Numbered from the stretch's first letter, positions 28,298 through 38,280 are shown. The stretch: 64,000 nucleotides of DNA from an uncultured Lachnospiraceae bacterium (GCA_910578825.1 CAJTSB010000007.1:1-64000), one strand, 5' to 3'. Numbers and translations are program-made. Notes: a model not told the origin generated them from the letters alone.

Positions 28298-29929
28298 ATG
28301 AAAGAAGAAAATTTTTACCAAAAACATATGCTGCCTTTACTGGCAATTTTTACATTGCTTCTCGTCCCTTTGTTAAGTTTCGCGCGAGGGACAACAGCAC
28401 AGGCAGCCGGCTATGATAACCCGACCTACACATTCACATCAACCAGCGGCTCTTCCATCTCTACAAAATCCAATCCTAATGAGACCACGATTATCATTTT
28501 CGGGCACACAAGATGCGGTGATACAAGAGGCACCCTGAGCAGCATTTCTTCCTGTGACTGGGTGAAACGCTCTGATATCCGGGTGATTTTCGCAGAGATC
28601 AGTGGCCAGATCCTGGAAGATGTACAGGCATACGAGCAAGGATATCAATGCCCGGATATGACATTCTGTTATGACGATTCTATTGTTGGCATTAATGATG
28701 CCATGTACAAATATGCTCAACTTTTTGGTATTAATCTCAGAGACGGCGTGGATTTGCCAATGACGGTTCTGATTGACAAAAACAACAAAGTTCAAAATTT
28801 GCTGACTGGCAAAAAGACTGCCAGTGAACTTCTTGTGGAAATCAATAAACTCAACGGTGACAGCAGTGGCGGAATTACACCGCCGCCCTCTTTCTCAGAT
28901 GTCGGCTTTGAAAATTTTGCCTATGCATTGAAAACCATAGATAATACGATTGTCTCCACCAAAGCCGTCCCCACTAAAACTACCGTTCTTCTGTTCGGCA
29001 ATGTTTTCTGTAACTTTACAAATGGTACCTTGCAGGAGATTTATGAAAGCAACTGGGTCACCCGTCAGGATATCCGTATCATCTTTGCAGATGTAAAGGG
29101 CAATTCCCTGAATGATACCAAAACATTTGCACAGAAATTTGCCGGAAAAGGTATTACATTCTGTCATGATGAATCGGCACTTAATTTTAATTTTTCATTA
29201 TCTTATCTCCGCCTCTATGGACATAATGGCGGCAACTTCCCATATATCGTGCTGATTGATAAAAATGATAAAATACGTTATCTTTCCTTAGGTTATCAGT
29301 CGGCAGCCGATATTTACAAGGAAATAGAGAAAATCATGAATGTGACGCCCGAGATACCCGAAACACCTGTAACCATCTCCAATGTCACCGGGCTGAAAAC
29401 TTCCGTTTCCACTGCTAAGAGCATAAAACTGTCCTGGAAAAAAATTCCTCAGGCCAAGGGTTATATCATTTATCAGTATAACAATTCCAGGAAGAAATGG
29501 GATACAAAGGCAACGCTTGATAAAAACACTGCCTCCTATTCGCTAAAAGGACTAACCCCGGGCACAAATTACCGTTTTGCCGTCAGAGCTTATACTCGAT
29601 CCAAGGATGGCAAACAGGTACTAAGCAAGTCTTTCGTTTCTGTATATACGGCAACTGCACCCAACGCCGTTAACTTTAAGGTTACGCCAGGCAAGAAAAA
29701 GGCAACGCTGAAATGGAGTAAAGTGAAAGGCGCTACAGGTTATACCGTATATTACAAGACCAACAAACAGAAGTCATGGAAGAAACTTAAGAGCACCAAA
29801 GGAACTCGCTACACCAAAACAAAGCTGAAATCCGGCAACACATATACATTTACCGTAAAAGCATTTAAAACCTACAAGGGAAAGACTTACACCAGCAGTT
29901 TCCGCTCCAGAAAAGTCAAAATCCGATAA
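28298..29929 (+). CDS. Secreted protein: two thioredoxin-like domains and two FnIII domains
   Basis: 543 aa. Signal peptide about 1-37 (cleavage near AQAA). Two homologous thioredoxin-fold domains (about 42-187 and 203-347) each show the TTV/TTI-xxFG strand, one Cys where CxxC is expected (Cys73, Cys238) and a cis-Pro loop (LPMTVLID, FPYIVLID). Two FnIII modules follow (about 358-452, 455-543); the last is very Lys-rich. AAAGGAG precedes the ATG. Probably a cell-surface protein; redox function is doubtful without CxxC. It faces the hybrid kinase across a terminator. Confidence 0.8.
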   Translation: MKEENFYQKHMLPLLAIFTLLLVPLLSFARGTTAQAAGYDNPTYTFTSTSGSSISTKSNPNETTIIIFGHTRCGDTRGTLSSISSCDWVKRSDIRVIFAEISGQILEDVQAYEQGYQCPDMTFCYDDSIVGINDAMYKYAQLFGINLRDGVDLPMTVLIDKNNKVQNLLTGKKTASELLVEINKLNGDSSGGITPPPSFSDVGFENFAYALKTIDNTIVSTKAVPTKTTVLLFGNVFCNFTNGTLQEIYESNWVTRQDIRIIFADVKGNSLNDTKTFAQKFAGKGITFCHDESALNFNFSLSYLRLYGHNGGNFPYIVLIDKNDKIRYLSLGYQSAADIYKEIEKIMNVTPEIPETPVTISNVTGLKTSVSTAKSIKLSWKKIPQAKGYIIYQYNNSRKKWDTKATLDKNTASYSLKGLTPGTNYRFAVRAYTRSKDGKQVLSKSFVSVYTATAPNAVNFKVTPGKKKATLKWSKVKGATGYTVYYKTNKQKSWKKLKSTKGTRYTKTKLKSGNTYTFTVKAFKTYKGKTYTSSFRSRKVKIR

Positions 29930-29944
29930 TAGAGTAAAAAAAGA

Positions 29945-29993
29945 ACTCCTTTATGACAGGAATCTCTACTATAGATTCTTATCATAAAGGAGT
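29945..29993. terminator. Bidirectional terminator between convergent genes
   Basis: ACTCCTTTATG and CATAAAGGAGT (29945-29955, 29983-29993) enclose a second stem GAATCT/AGATTC. A-rich DNA precedes and TATTTT follows, so it suits both directions. Confidence 0.7.
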
Positions 29994-30006
29994 ATTTTCT
30001 GGAATT

Positions 30007-32592
30007 TTATTTCAAATACTTTTTTAACTTGCTGGCAACAATCTCAATGTCAATTGGTTTTGCCAAATGGTCATTCATACCGCACTCCAAACATCTTTGA
30101 ATATCTTCTGAAAATGCATCGGCAGTCATAGCAATCACAGGAATATTCGCATCCGCACGTTTCAGTTCCCGAATGGTCATGGTCGCTTCGTAGCCGTCCA
30201 TAACAGGCATCCGCACGTCCATAATAATTGCGTCATAATACCCAACAGGGGATTCCTCAAATTTCGTAACACAAATTTGCCCATTTTCTGCCCAGTCCAA
30301 TTCCATTTCAAAGACAGAAAGCATTTCTCTTGCAACTTCCCAGTTGAGTTCATTATCCTCCGCCAGTAAAATGTGTTTTCCGCGAAGCACCAGATCAACT
30401 GCTTTTTCGGTGCCAACAGTTTCTTCAACATCAGTGCCGGCGAATACATTCAGGACGTCAAACAAAGCAGACTTGAACAACGGTTTGGAAATAAATCTCG
30501 ATATTCCTGCTTCTCTTGCCTCTACCTCAACTTCGCTCCAATCACAGGTTGAGAGCAACAACGCCGGACTGTCTTCTCCATAATCCGAACGAATCGCCCA
30601 GGCAGCTTCTATCTCATTCATGCCTGGCAGATTCCCGCCTAAAAGAATCACCTGATAACCATCATCCCGATGATAACGTTCAGCAATCTGTTCCATTGCC
30701 TGTTCAGCGCTCAGACACCATTCAGCGCAGACACCCATTGACTTTAAGGAATGAACCGTATTGATACATAACCGCTCATCGCCATCCACTACCAACATAT
30801 TCCAGTCGGGAAGTATCATATCTCTTTCCGGCTCCGCTGCCTTTTTCAGGTCAAGGACAACATGAAACTCACTGCCTTTCCCCTGTTCGCTGCTAACGGA
30901 AATTGTTCCGCCCATCACATCCACAATATACCTGGTAATTGTCATTCCCAACCCGGATCCTTCTGTTTTCTGTACATGGGTGCTGTCTTCCCTGCTGAAA
31001 GACTCAAATATTTTCTCCTGGTATTCTTTTGACATTCCAATTCCCGTATCGTTCACCTGGAAATGGGTGCGCACACAGGATACATCCTCCGGCAGCGCCT
31101 CCTGGTATATCGCCACCTGAACAGAACCCTGCTCCGGCGTAAATTTGACAGCATTCCCCAACAGGTTAATCAATACCTGATTCAGCCGCACACTGTCACA
31201 GCACACATCTTCCGAAAGTATCTCGTATGCGACTGCATGAAACTGCTGATTTTTTGCCTTGACCTGGGGCTGTATGATATTGACAATGCTATCCATCACA
31301 TCCCTTAACGATACCGGCTCAATATTTAATGTCATTTTACCGCTTTCAATCTTGGATATATCCAATACATCATTAATCAGCCCCAGCAAATGCTTGCTGG
31401 ACAACGCAATCTTACCCAGATAATCCTGAACCTGCTCCGGATTATGCGTATTGTCCATGGCCAATGAAGTCATGCCGATAATGGCGTTCATAGGAGTGCG
31501 TATGTCGTGGCTCATGCTGGAGAGGAAATCCTGTTTTGCCGCATTGGCGTGTTCTGCTTCCCTTCGCGCCCTTTCGGCATCTTTTCGCGCCGCGTCCATT
31601 TCTTGGTTTACGCGTTTCAATTCAGACACCTGTACTCTGAAATAATTTAAATACTGAAAAAATATGCCAAGCAGCATGGCGATTACCGCAAACGAAGCGG
31701 CATAAACAATAATTAACCATTGCCTGCCCATGTCTGAAATCGCATAATCTAACCCTTCAAAAGGAAGAACCGTCACCAGATACCACTCACAGTAAGGGAG
31801 ATTGGTACAATACAGATGATGACGCGATTCACCGTTTTTCAAGATAGCAGAATAATCTTTGCCCGTATTCATAGCTTCCGTCAGCTGTCCAATATGGAAC
31901 GCTGTTTCCTTATCCTGACCACCAAAGATACCGTTTAGCCTGTCAAAATAATTCTTATAAACATCACCCTCGTTGCCAATGACAAAGCTGCCGTCCTTTC
32001 GTATGACAAAAGAATACATCAATGAACTATCTGTCTCGAGGAAGAGAACCTCGCTCATATATCTGGTAGAGAGTCCAACGACAATGGCAAAGCTGTCGTT
32101 TCCGTCGGACATGGGATATTTACAGGGAACACCGAACAAAATGACGCCGTCCCCATTGCTGTCGGTGGCGGACGCTACTTTGTTTTCCCCATTTCTCAAG
32201 CTCTCCAAAAACGGCTCCGGGTGGTTGAGCTCCACAGAATCGCCAAAAATCATTTCACTCTCTCCATCGGAGGAATACAGGGCGGCACACAAAAAATGTC
32301 TTGCCTTTGCACCGTATTCTATCTCCTCCTTTGATCCATAACCGTAAGTTACGTCTCCTTCCGCAATATGCGCTATGGATTCCGCCATTGTCAGGCGAAG
32401 TTCAATAATCGTCTCAAAGTGTAAAGACACCTGCTCATTCATTCCATCCATATAAACAGTGCCTATATCCTCAATCGTGTTTCCACTCATATTATGAATG
32501 GATCTTCCAAGGAAGAAAAACACGAAAACCGTTAAACAAATAATTACCGCTATGCTGATTTTTAAGGAACGCGGCAAAGTCTTGCTTTTCAT
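30007..32592 (-). CDS. Hybrid histidine kinase with Cache sensor and two receiver domains
   Basis: 861 aa. Membrane helices about 12-31 and 292-313 bracket a Cache-type sensor. Then a short coiled coil, HisKA (SSMSHDIRTPMNAIIGM), HATPase (NLLGNAVKFT, DTGIGMS, GSGLGMTI) and two receivers. The first receiver (about 610-720) reads VILLGGNLPGMN, so the phospho-acceptor Asp is Gly; the second (about 735-855) has an intact IIMDVRMPVMDG. It follows the other hybrid kinase by 69 nt. No output domain is present, so an unlinked partner is needed. Confidence 0.9.
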   Translation of the reverse strand: MKSKTLPRSLKISIAVIICLTVFVFFFLGRSIHNMSGNTIEDIGTVYMDGMNEQVSLHFETIIELRLTMAESIAHIAEGDVTYGYGSKEEIEYGAKARHFLCAALYSSDGESEMIFGDSVELNHPEPFLESLRNGENKVASATDSNGDGVILFGVPCKYPMSDGNDSFAIVVGLSTRYMSEVLFLETDSSLMYSFVIRKDGSFVIGNEGDVYKNYFDRLNGIFGGQDKETAFHIGQLTEAMNTGKDYSAILKNGESRHHLYCTNLPYCEWYLVTVLPFEGLDYAISDMGRQWLIIVYAASFAVIAMLLGIFFQYLNYFRVQVSELKRVNQEMDAARKDAERARREAEHANAAKQDFLSSMSHDIRTPMNAIIGMTSLAMDNTHNPEQVQDYLGKIALSSKHLLGLINDVLDISKIESGKMTLNIEPVSLRDVMDSIVNIIQPQVKAKNQQFHAVAYEILSEDVCCDSVRLNQVLINLLGNAVKFTPEQGSVQVAIYQEALPEDVSCVRTHFQVNDTGIGMSKEYQEKIFESFSREDSTHVQKTEGSGLGMTITRYIVDVMGGTISVSSEQGKGSEFHVVLDLKKAAEPERDMILPDWNMLVVDGDERLCINTVHSLKSMGVCAEWCLSAEQAMEQIAERYHRDDGYQVILLGGNLPGMNEIEAAWAIRSDYGEDSPALLLSTCDWSEVEVEAREAGISRFISKPLFKSALFDVLNVFAGTDVEETVGTEKAVDLVLRGKHILLAEDNELNWEVAREMLSVFEMELDWAENGQICVTKFEESPVGYYDAIIMDVRMPVMDGYEATMTIRELKRADANIPVIAMTADAFSEDIQRCLECGMNDHLAKPIDIEIVASKLKKYLK

Positions 32593-32661
32593 ACTTTTTC
32601 CCTTTCCACAATTTATAAAATTTATATTGTCCGATTGCAGGATACCATCCGTTTCAGGCTC

Positions 32662-35247
32662 CTAACAGCGCCGCAGCCGACTCATCGTCTGAAGCATTTT
32701 ATGCATATCCACCGGTTTTGCCAGATGCTCATTCATCCCGGCATCCTTTGCAAGTGCGATATCCTCTTCAAAGGCATTTGCCGACAGCGCTATGATAGGT
32801 ACCGTCTGAGCATCTGCACGGTCCAGTCCGCGAATCACCCGCGCCGCTTCATACCCGCTCATAACAGGCATCATCAGATCCATGAGTATGCAGTCAAACG
32901 TTTCTACAGCAGATGCCGCGAACGCATCCACGGCAGCTCTTCCGTTGTTGACAGTCACAACCTCTGCGCCCGCCTCTCTGAGAATGTATTCTGCAATTTC
33001 GCAGTTAATCTCATTGTCCTCCACCAGCAGAACACGCATCCCGGCAACATCGCCCAGATCATCCTGCTCCTCATTCACTGGCTGTTGATTCCAGTCTTCA
33101 TCAACATGAATGGGCAGCGTAATTTTAATAACGCTTCCTTTGCCAATCTGGCTGTCAATCTCAACCGTTCCCGTCATCTGGTCTACCAGTTTCTTCACGA
33201 TGGACATACCCAGTCCAACGCCGTTGTAGTTTGTTCTCGCGTCCTGATGTTCCTGGGTGAAGGGTTCAAAAATATGCTCCTTGAACTCCTCCCCAATGCC
33301 AATTCCGGTATCTTCTACTATAAAACGGCAGTTTACGATTCCATCCCCAAAAGCAGTCTCCTCTGCCCGGACAAACACGGAACCATGAGATCGGTTATAT
33401 TTGAGCGCGTTGTCAATGACATTCATCAGAATTTGTTTCAGGTGCAGCGGGTTTCCAATCACCCTGTTATGCCGTAGTTCGGATGAATCCAGTTCCAGAC
33501 GAATCCCACGCTCCTCCGCCAAAGGAGACAAAAGCGTAACGCTGTCTTCCAACGCAGCGCAAAGGTCAAACGGTTCCTCCACCGACACCGGTCTTCCGCT
33601 CTCCAGTTTGCTTACCAAAAGAACGTCGTTCACCAGGGACAACAGATGTTCCGTAGACAAACGTATCTTCTTCCAACACTCTTTCTGCCGTTTTCGGTCA
33701 TCCGGACTTTTCTCCAGGATGGACAACATTCCCAAAATCCCGTTAATTGGTGTGCGCAGGTCATGAGACATATGAGAGAGAAATTCACTTTTTGCTGAAT
33801 TTGCCTGCCTCACCCGCTCCAGCAGTTCCAGAATGGACTGCTCCTGTTTCTTTCTCGTCATCATGGTCTCTGTGATATCCTGATGATATCCGTTCAGACA
33901 GAAACCCGGTTTTTCAAATGTTTTGTCCGGCACACCGCCGCAGCGGACATATATTTTCCCTAATGTTGGATGATTCCAGGGATAAATCACCTCGGAACGC
34001 CCGGTTTCCAGTATTTCCTGCACCGCTTCCTGTACGATCTCAACATAGTCCGGCTCAATACAGTCAAACCAGTGTTGGTAGCACTCCTCCGGTCCGATTT
34101 CATCCGGCACGCCCAATAGAATCCGCATGGTCCGGTCTGCATACATCCTCGGCAAACATCCATTCTCAATCTCAATCGTCCAGATTCCCGTCCTGGCTCC
34201 CTCCAGAATATTCTCCAGGCTCCGCCTTGCCTCCAGCCTGTACTTCTCTTCCTGCTCCACTACGGCATTGACGTCCCGCAGCGCAAAAATCGCGCAATTC
34301 TCCTCTTTCGTCTTATCCGTAGCGGAAAAATGGAGCTCCAGATGTTTCAGTCCGAAGGAACTGTCTTTTACCTGGTATCGGACAAAAAACTTTTTCTTCG
34401 TTCTCAGCTGCGTGAGCACATAATCTTTTCTCGTTACCGTACGAATTCTCTCCTGATCCTCGGGAACCACATACTCTGAAATATACTGCTCCATAGCCGC
34501 CTGATAGCCATCCTTAAAGCAAGCCGACCAATCCATCCCCATTCTATCACTGTTCCGGTAGACGTCGCATTCGCCTGTGTCAAAATTCACCTGACAGATA
34601 TCCAGGTAATCCACGCTAAGGGCATGGAGAACATTATAGCTTCTCTTTTGAAGTTCACGAAACAGGTTGCGCCGTTTCAGGGAAGACACAATAAAATACG
34701 CCGCTGTCTGAAGCATATTTGATGCATATTCCAGCGACTTCACAGGGGGATTATCCACACCATAAAATCCAATTATCTTTTTGTTGTCATACAGAGGAAC
34801 CACCACAAGCGAATGAATCCCCTGCCGTTTCAGGTTCTCATATTGAAGAGGATCCGTCTCCCGGATATTTTCCAGGCTCTCAATAACAATATGCTTTCCG
34901 ATACTGAAATTTTGATACCAGCTGGCGCACACCTCCGGAGGGACATTTTGAAGGTTCTCCTTTTCCGGTTCCACACCATCGGCCGTCCACTCATAGGTGT
35001 TGTCATCGCAGCCGGACTCGTTCTGTTCAAATATATAGGTTCGTTCCCCATTCAGCGCTTTTCCCAGGTGCTCCAGAAACACCTGCAACGACTGATCTGG
35101 AGCTTCCTCCAGTAAAGCGGCACGAAGACCCTCATTAATGACGGTCTCCAGATTTTGCATATTTCGTATACCATTGTCCTGCTCACGAGCCTTAACGACC
35201 GAATCACCCTTTCCGTTCTGTTGATAAAATTCCCTTAAATGATCCAT
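32662..35247 (-). CDS. Cytoplasmic hybrid histidine kinase (GAF-PAS-HisKA-HATPase-REC)
   Basis: 861 aa without membrane helices. A GAF-like domain (about 20-190, with GIHSLVVVPLYDNKKIIGF), an intermediate region, a PAS-like domain (about 345-470), HisKA (SHMSHDLRTPINGILGM), HATPase (NVIDNALKYN, DTGIGIGEE, GVGLGMSI) and a C-terminal receiver with CILMDLMMPVMSG. All boxes look intact. GGAGG precedes the ATG at 35247. Same length and order of kinase parts as the next gene suggest they work in one signalling path. Confidence 0.9.
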   Translation of the reverse strand: MDHLREFYQQNGKGDSVVKAREQDNGIRNMQNLETVINEGLRAALLEEAPDQSLQVFLEHLGKALNGERTYIFEQNESGCDDNTYEWTADGVEPEKENLQNVPPEVCASWYQNFSIGKHIVIESLENIRETDPLQYENLKRQGIHSLVVVPLYDNKKIIGFYGVDNPPVKSLEYASNMLQTAAYFIVSSLKRRNLFRELQKRSYNVLHALSVDYLDICQVNFDTGECDVYRNSDRMGMDWSACFKDGYQAAMEQYISEYVVPEDQERIRTVTRKDYVLTQLRTKKKFFVRYQVKDSSFGLKHLELHFSATDKTKEENCAIFALRDVNAVVEQEEKYRLEARRSLENILEGARTGIWTIEIENGCLPRMYADRTMRILLGVPDEIGPEECYQHWFDCIEPDYVEIVQEAVQEILETGRSEVIYPWNHPTLGKIYVRCGGVPDKTFEKPGFCLNGYHQDITETMMTRKKQEQSILELLERVRQANSAKSEFLSHMSHDLRTPINGILGMLSILEKSPDDRKRQKECWKKIRLSTEHLLSLVNDVLLVSKLESGRPVSVEEPFDLCAALEDSVTLLSPLAEERGIRLELDSSELRHNRVIGNPLHLKQILMNVIDNALKYNRSHGSVFVRAEETAFGDGIVNCRFIVEDTGIGIGEEFKEHIFEPFTQEHQDARTNYNGVGLGMSIVKKLVDQMTGTVEIDSQIGKGSVIKITLPIHVDEDWNQQPVNEEQDDLGDVAGMRVLLVEDNEINCEIAEYILREAGAEVVTVNNGRAAVDAFAASAVETFDCILMDLMMPVMSGYEAARVIRGLDRADAQTVPIIALSANAFEEDIALAKDAGMNEHLAKPVDMHKMLQTMSRLRRC

Positions 35248-35305
35248 ATGTCTGTCCTCCGCTTTTTCCTCATATCTTCGCCGCAAAAACCAGAAAATCT
35301 TTGTT

Positions 35306-35334
35306 ATAATACCATATGCTGCCAATCCCGTCAA
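35306..35334 (-). promoter_or_regulatory. Promoter of the hybrid kinase pair
   Basis: TTGACG (35329-35334), 17 nt, TATTAT (35306-35311) on the minus strand, about 60 nt before the start. Confidence 0.65.
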
Positions 35335-35346
35335 TAATAAGTCGCT

Positions 35347-35781
35347 TTATAACTGTCTCTCCCGCTCCCTGAGTTTCTTGTTCATGCGTTTGGCCTCCTC
35401 GCACTGTGCGCAATAGGAGAAAAAATATACGGCGATAAATACCACCCCAATACTAATTGCCATGCCAAGCAACTGGGGTATGTTACGAAATGTAAACCAG
35501 TCAAACAAAAATCCAAGCCCTAGCACCACTATATTAATATAAAGATAATACAGAATGTTCCGCACAAGCATGCCCCTCCTGGACACTTCCTTCCCATCCT
35601 CCAGCGGCAGGATGACGCTACCCAATGCACAGACGACGGAAAGCCCCACAATTTGCCACAGAATGTTGACTTCGATTTGTGCCTTCCAACCATAAAATAC
35701 CGGAATATAGATTGCCGTCACAACCGTGACTCCGACAACAATCTTCTCAAATAAATCCACCATAAATACCAATCGTTTCAT
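35347..35781 (-). CDS. DUF3021 membrane protein
   Basis: 144 aa, four hydrophobic helices and a basic, charged C terminus. DUF3021 proteins typically sit next to LytTR regulators of ABC exporters, exactly as here, and are thought to modulate the regulator. AAAGGAG precedes the ATG at 35781. Last gene of the ABC-LytTR operon. Confidence 0.8.
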   Translation of the reverse strand: MKRLVFMVDLFEKIVVGVTVVTAIYIPVFYGWKAQIEVNILWQIVGLSVVCALGSVILPLEDGKEVSRRGMLVRNILYYLYINIVVLGLGFLFDWFTFRNIPQLLGMAISIGVVFIAVYFFSYCAQCEEAKRMNKKLRERERQL

Positions 35782-35815
35782 TGCACATGCTCCTTTCCCG
35801 ATACTATCCCGATTG

Positions 35816-36253
35816 CTAAACACCAAGGCTTTCCTTCAACAAACCCACGTATTGCCTGGAAACGATTACCTTCTCCCCATTTTTCAATAACGCCTCATAA
35901 CGCCCGCTAAACGCCGGCGTCAAGCTTTTGATCATATTCAAATTCAAAATAACCGATTTGGACACCCGGACGAACTTCCAACCCGGAAGTTCGTCCAGCA
36001 ATTCATAAAGCTTGCTTTTCACCTGGTAAACCTCAGATTTGCAATAAGCAAACACTTTCTGCTCCACGGACTCAAAATAAAATACATCTTCTGGCTCAAT
36101 GAAAAACATTTTTCCATCCTGATAAGCCGTTAGCTTTCCTCCCCCTCGTTTAAATCGATTGATTATCTCAACCAGGGACTCATCCAGAGACCTGCATTTG
36201 AGAATCAGCTCCTCCTCTTCATCCGGTCCCACATCCATAATTGTAACTTTCAT
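35816..36253 (-). CDS. LytTR-family transcriptional regulator
   Basis: 145 aa. The C-terminal LytTR DNA-binding domain (about 45-143) has FIEPEDVFYFESVEQKVFAY, FVRVSKSVILNLNMI and the final VSRQYVGLLKESLG. There is no receiver domain, so input probably comes through the DUF3021 partner or the exporter. GGAGGAGATAGGG precedes the ATG; 44 nt after the permease gene. Confidence 0.9.
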   Translation of the reverse strand: MKVTIMDVGPDEEEELILKCRSLDESLVEIINRFKRGGGKLTAYQDGKMFFIEPEDVFYFESVEQKVFAYCKSEVYQVKSKLYELLDELPGWKFVRVSKSVILNLNMIKSLTPAFSGRYEALLKNGEKVIVSRQYVGLLKESLGV

Positions 36254-36297
36254 CCCTATCTCCTCCAGGCAGATTCCGCTCTTTCACATCATCACCT

Positions 36298-37212
36298 CTA
36301 TCGATCACTGATGCTTTTTCGCCTCTGCACAATTACAGCCATGATAAATGCTATTATACCACATCCTGCCAGAAATAGTATCTGAAATACTGCGGACGCC
36401 GGTTCATCCCCCATTTTAATCTGAATTCCCATATATTCCTTATACTCCGTAAGTACCTGCGCAGGCAAACCCTCAAACGTTGTCTGCAAAATTTCCTCAC
36501 AGCAAATTTCACGCAGCAGGGACGCACCATGGAGAATCGGCGTACATTTAAGCACCGTTGCCACTCCCTCGGGAAGAAAGCCCATTGGAAGGTAAATTGC
36601 TCCCACAAATCCCACCAGCGTACCCGCCACTGTTGCAATTCCCGACCACGCATTGCTGCTTTTTATAAACAGCGCAAGAAGGTACATGATAACAGAAAAA
36701 ATGCAAACGTTCAGCAAGGTTAAGACAAAAATCTTTCCCAATGCCCCAATTCCCAGCATTGCGCCTCCCGTCGCCGCAATGTAACACAGGACAATCGCCA
36801 GCGTCAACATGCACAGAAAAATGCCAATCAGCACAGCGGACGCCACATACGAAAGTGCAATGATGTTACGGCTCACCGGCGCAGAATAGAAACTCGCCAG
36901 TTTACCCTCTGAAATGTCTGTCACCCGGTTTCCAATTACGGATATGGTAACGGTAAGCGCATTAACGACAAGAATTCCCGCCAGCGTCCAATACAAAACA
37001 AGCTGCCTTGCATGTTCCGCATCCAGGTTCGCATCCCGCACGCCGCCATACTCCTTAAGCAGAAATATTACATTTTCTTCATTCATATTTCCCAAAAATA
37101 CCCCCATCAGCATCAGCACAATAAACATGGCAAGCAGAGAAAAGAACACCGCCGCTCTGTCCCGCAAAAATACAAGGCAATTTCGTTTGGTCAGACTAAC
37201 AAATTTCTTCAT
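36298..37212 (-). CDS. ABC-2 type permease
   Basis: 304 aa with six membrane helices and a long extracytoplasmic loop after the first, the ABC2_membrane layout. It overlaps the ATPase gene by 17 nt. AAAGGAGG lies 6 nt before the ATG at 37212. Together with the ATPase it probably exports a drug, peptide or lipid-linked molecule; the substrate is unknown. Confidence 0.87.
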   Translation of the reverse strand: MKKFVSLTKRNCLVFLRDRAAVFFSLLAMFIVLMLMGVFLGNMNEENVIFLLKEYGGVRDANLDAEHARQLVLYWTLAGILVVNALTVTISVIGNRVTDISEGKLASFYSAPVSRNIIALSYVASAVLIGIFLCMLTLAIVLCYIAATGGAMLGIGALGKIFVLTLLNVCIFSVIMYLLALFIKSSNAWSGIATVAGTLVGFVGAIYLPMGFLPEGVATVLKCTPILHGASLLREICCEEILQTTFEGLPAQVLTEYKEYMGIQIKMGDEPASAVFQILFLAGCGIIAFIMAVIVQRRKSISDR

Positions 37213-38125
37213 TTCCATCCTCCTTTGTAACATTCAAAAATACATCATCCATTGTTCCCTGTATCACCTCAAACCCCTGCAGCATTCCCTCCATCTTATT
37301 AATCAGGGGCAGGGAAGACATCGTATCACCTATCCGGACAAAGATTCGCTCTTCCGACATCGTGTATTCCAGTCCTTGTTTTTCCAGGCGCTCTCTGACC
37401 TCCTGCCACCGATCCGGCTTCGGAACCAAGTAGAGTTTATCTCCCGCATACCTTTCTTTCAAAGAAAAAGGCGTGCCGTACTCCACAAAATGTCCTTTGC
37501 TTATGATACCGATATGATCCGCTTTCGCTGCTTCCTCCATATAATGAGTGGTTAAAAAAACGGTCATGCCCATTTCTTTCTGTAACAAGCGTACGGTTTC
37601 CCACACATTTTTCCTCGTCGCCGGGTCAAGACCCGTGGTAGGCTCATCCAGAAACAAGATATCCGGCGTGTGCATCAACGCCCTTGCAATCTCACACCTT
37701 CGTTTCTGTCCGCCGGACAATTTGCCAAACGGTCGTTTCAGTACATCCGATAATCCAAGAATTTCTGTCACACGGGTAAGATTTTGCTTTAATTTGCGAT
37801 TATCCGGCTCATACATTGCCCCCCGCAGCATCAGATTTTCTTTTACCGTAAGCAGCTTATCCAGACAATTATTCTGATATACCGCACCGATATGGCGTTT
37901 AATCTCTTCATTCTCTTTTCCGATTTTCCGTCCATTTACCCACGCCTCCCCGGCAGTCGGCTCCTGCAAGGTGCATAACATATTGATGGTCGTTGACTTC
38001 CCTGCGCCGTTGACGCCCAGGAATCCGAAAAGCTCCCCCTTTGCCACAGAAAAGCTGATATCATCAACTGCCTTGACGTCCTGATAATATTTCTTCAAAT
38101 GTTTTACTTTGATGGATTCTTCCAT
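37196..38125 (-). CDS. ABC transporter ATP-binding protein (DrrA-like)
   Basis: 309 aa. Walker A GVNGAGKST, Q-loop YQNN, signature KLSGGQKRR, Walker B ILFLDEPTTGLD and switch TTHYMEEA, followed by a C-terminal DUF4162-like extension (about 225-305) typical of DrrA/multidrug ATPases. GGGAGGAAATCAT precedes the ATG at 38125. First gene of the ABC-LytTR operon; its leader carries a 9-bp hairpin with GAGG...CCTC arms (about 38150-38190). Confidence 0.9.
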   Translation of the reverse strand: MEESIKVKHLKKYYQDVKAVDDISFSVAKGELFGFLGVNGAGKSTTINMLCTLQEPTAGEAWVNGRKIGKENEEIKRHIGAVYQNNCLDKLLTVKENLMLRGAMYEPDNRKLKQNLTRVTEILGLSDVLKRPFGKLSGGQKRRCEIARALMHTPDILFLDEPTTGLDPATRKNVWETVRLLQKEMGMTVFLTTHYMEEAAKADHIGIISKGHFVEYGTPFSLKERYAGDKLYLVPKPDRWQEVRERLEKQGLEYTMSEERIFVRIGDTMSSLPLINKMEGMLQGFEVIQGTMDDVFLNVTKEDGNEEIC

Positions 38126-38233
38126 ATGATTTCCTCCCTGAAATAATATGAGGCTGCCATTCATAGCACTGCTATTTACGGCAACCTCACGAATGATATT
38201 TTTAATTTAACAAATCCGGCAAAAAAAACAAGC

Positions 38234-38265
38234 GCCGCATGGGTAAGATGCAAAATCCATGCGGC
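38234..38265 (-). terminator. GC-rich hairpin with a T8 tract, upstream of the ABC-LytTR operon
   Basis: GCCGCATGG and CCATGCGGC form a 9-bp stem; on the minus strand it is followed by GCTTG and eight T. It lies immediately after the GH18 gene. Confidence 0.85.
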
Positions 38266-38280
38266 AACCTGCAAAAATCA

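Noticed and set aside
28044..28346. 100-codon minus-strand frame
   Set aside because: AT-rich, covers the divergent promoters and overlaps two better-supported genes.
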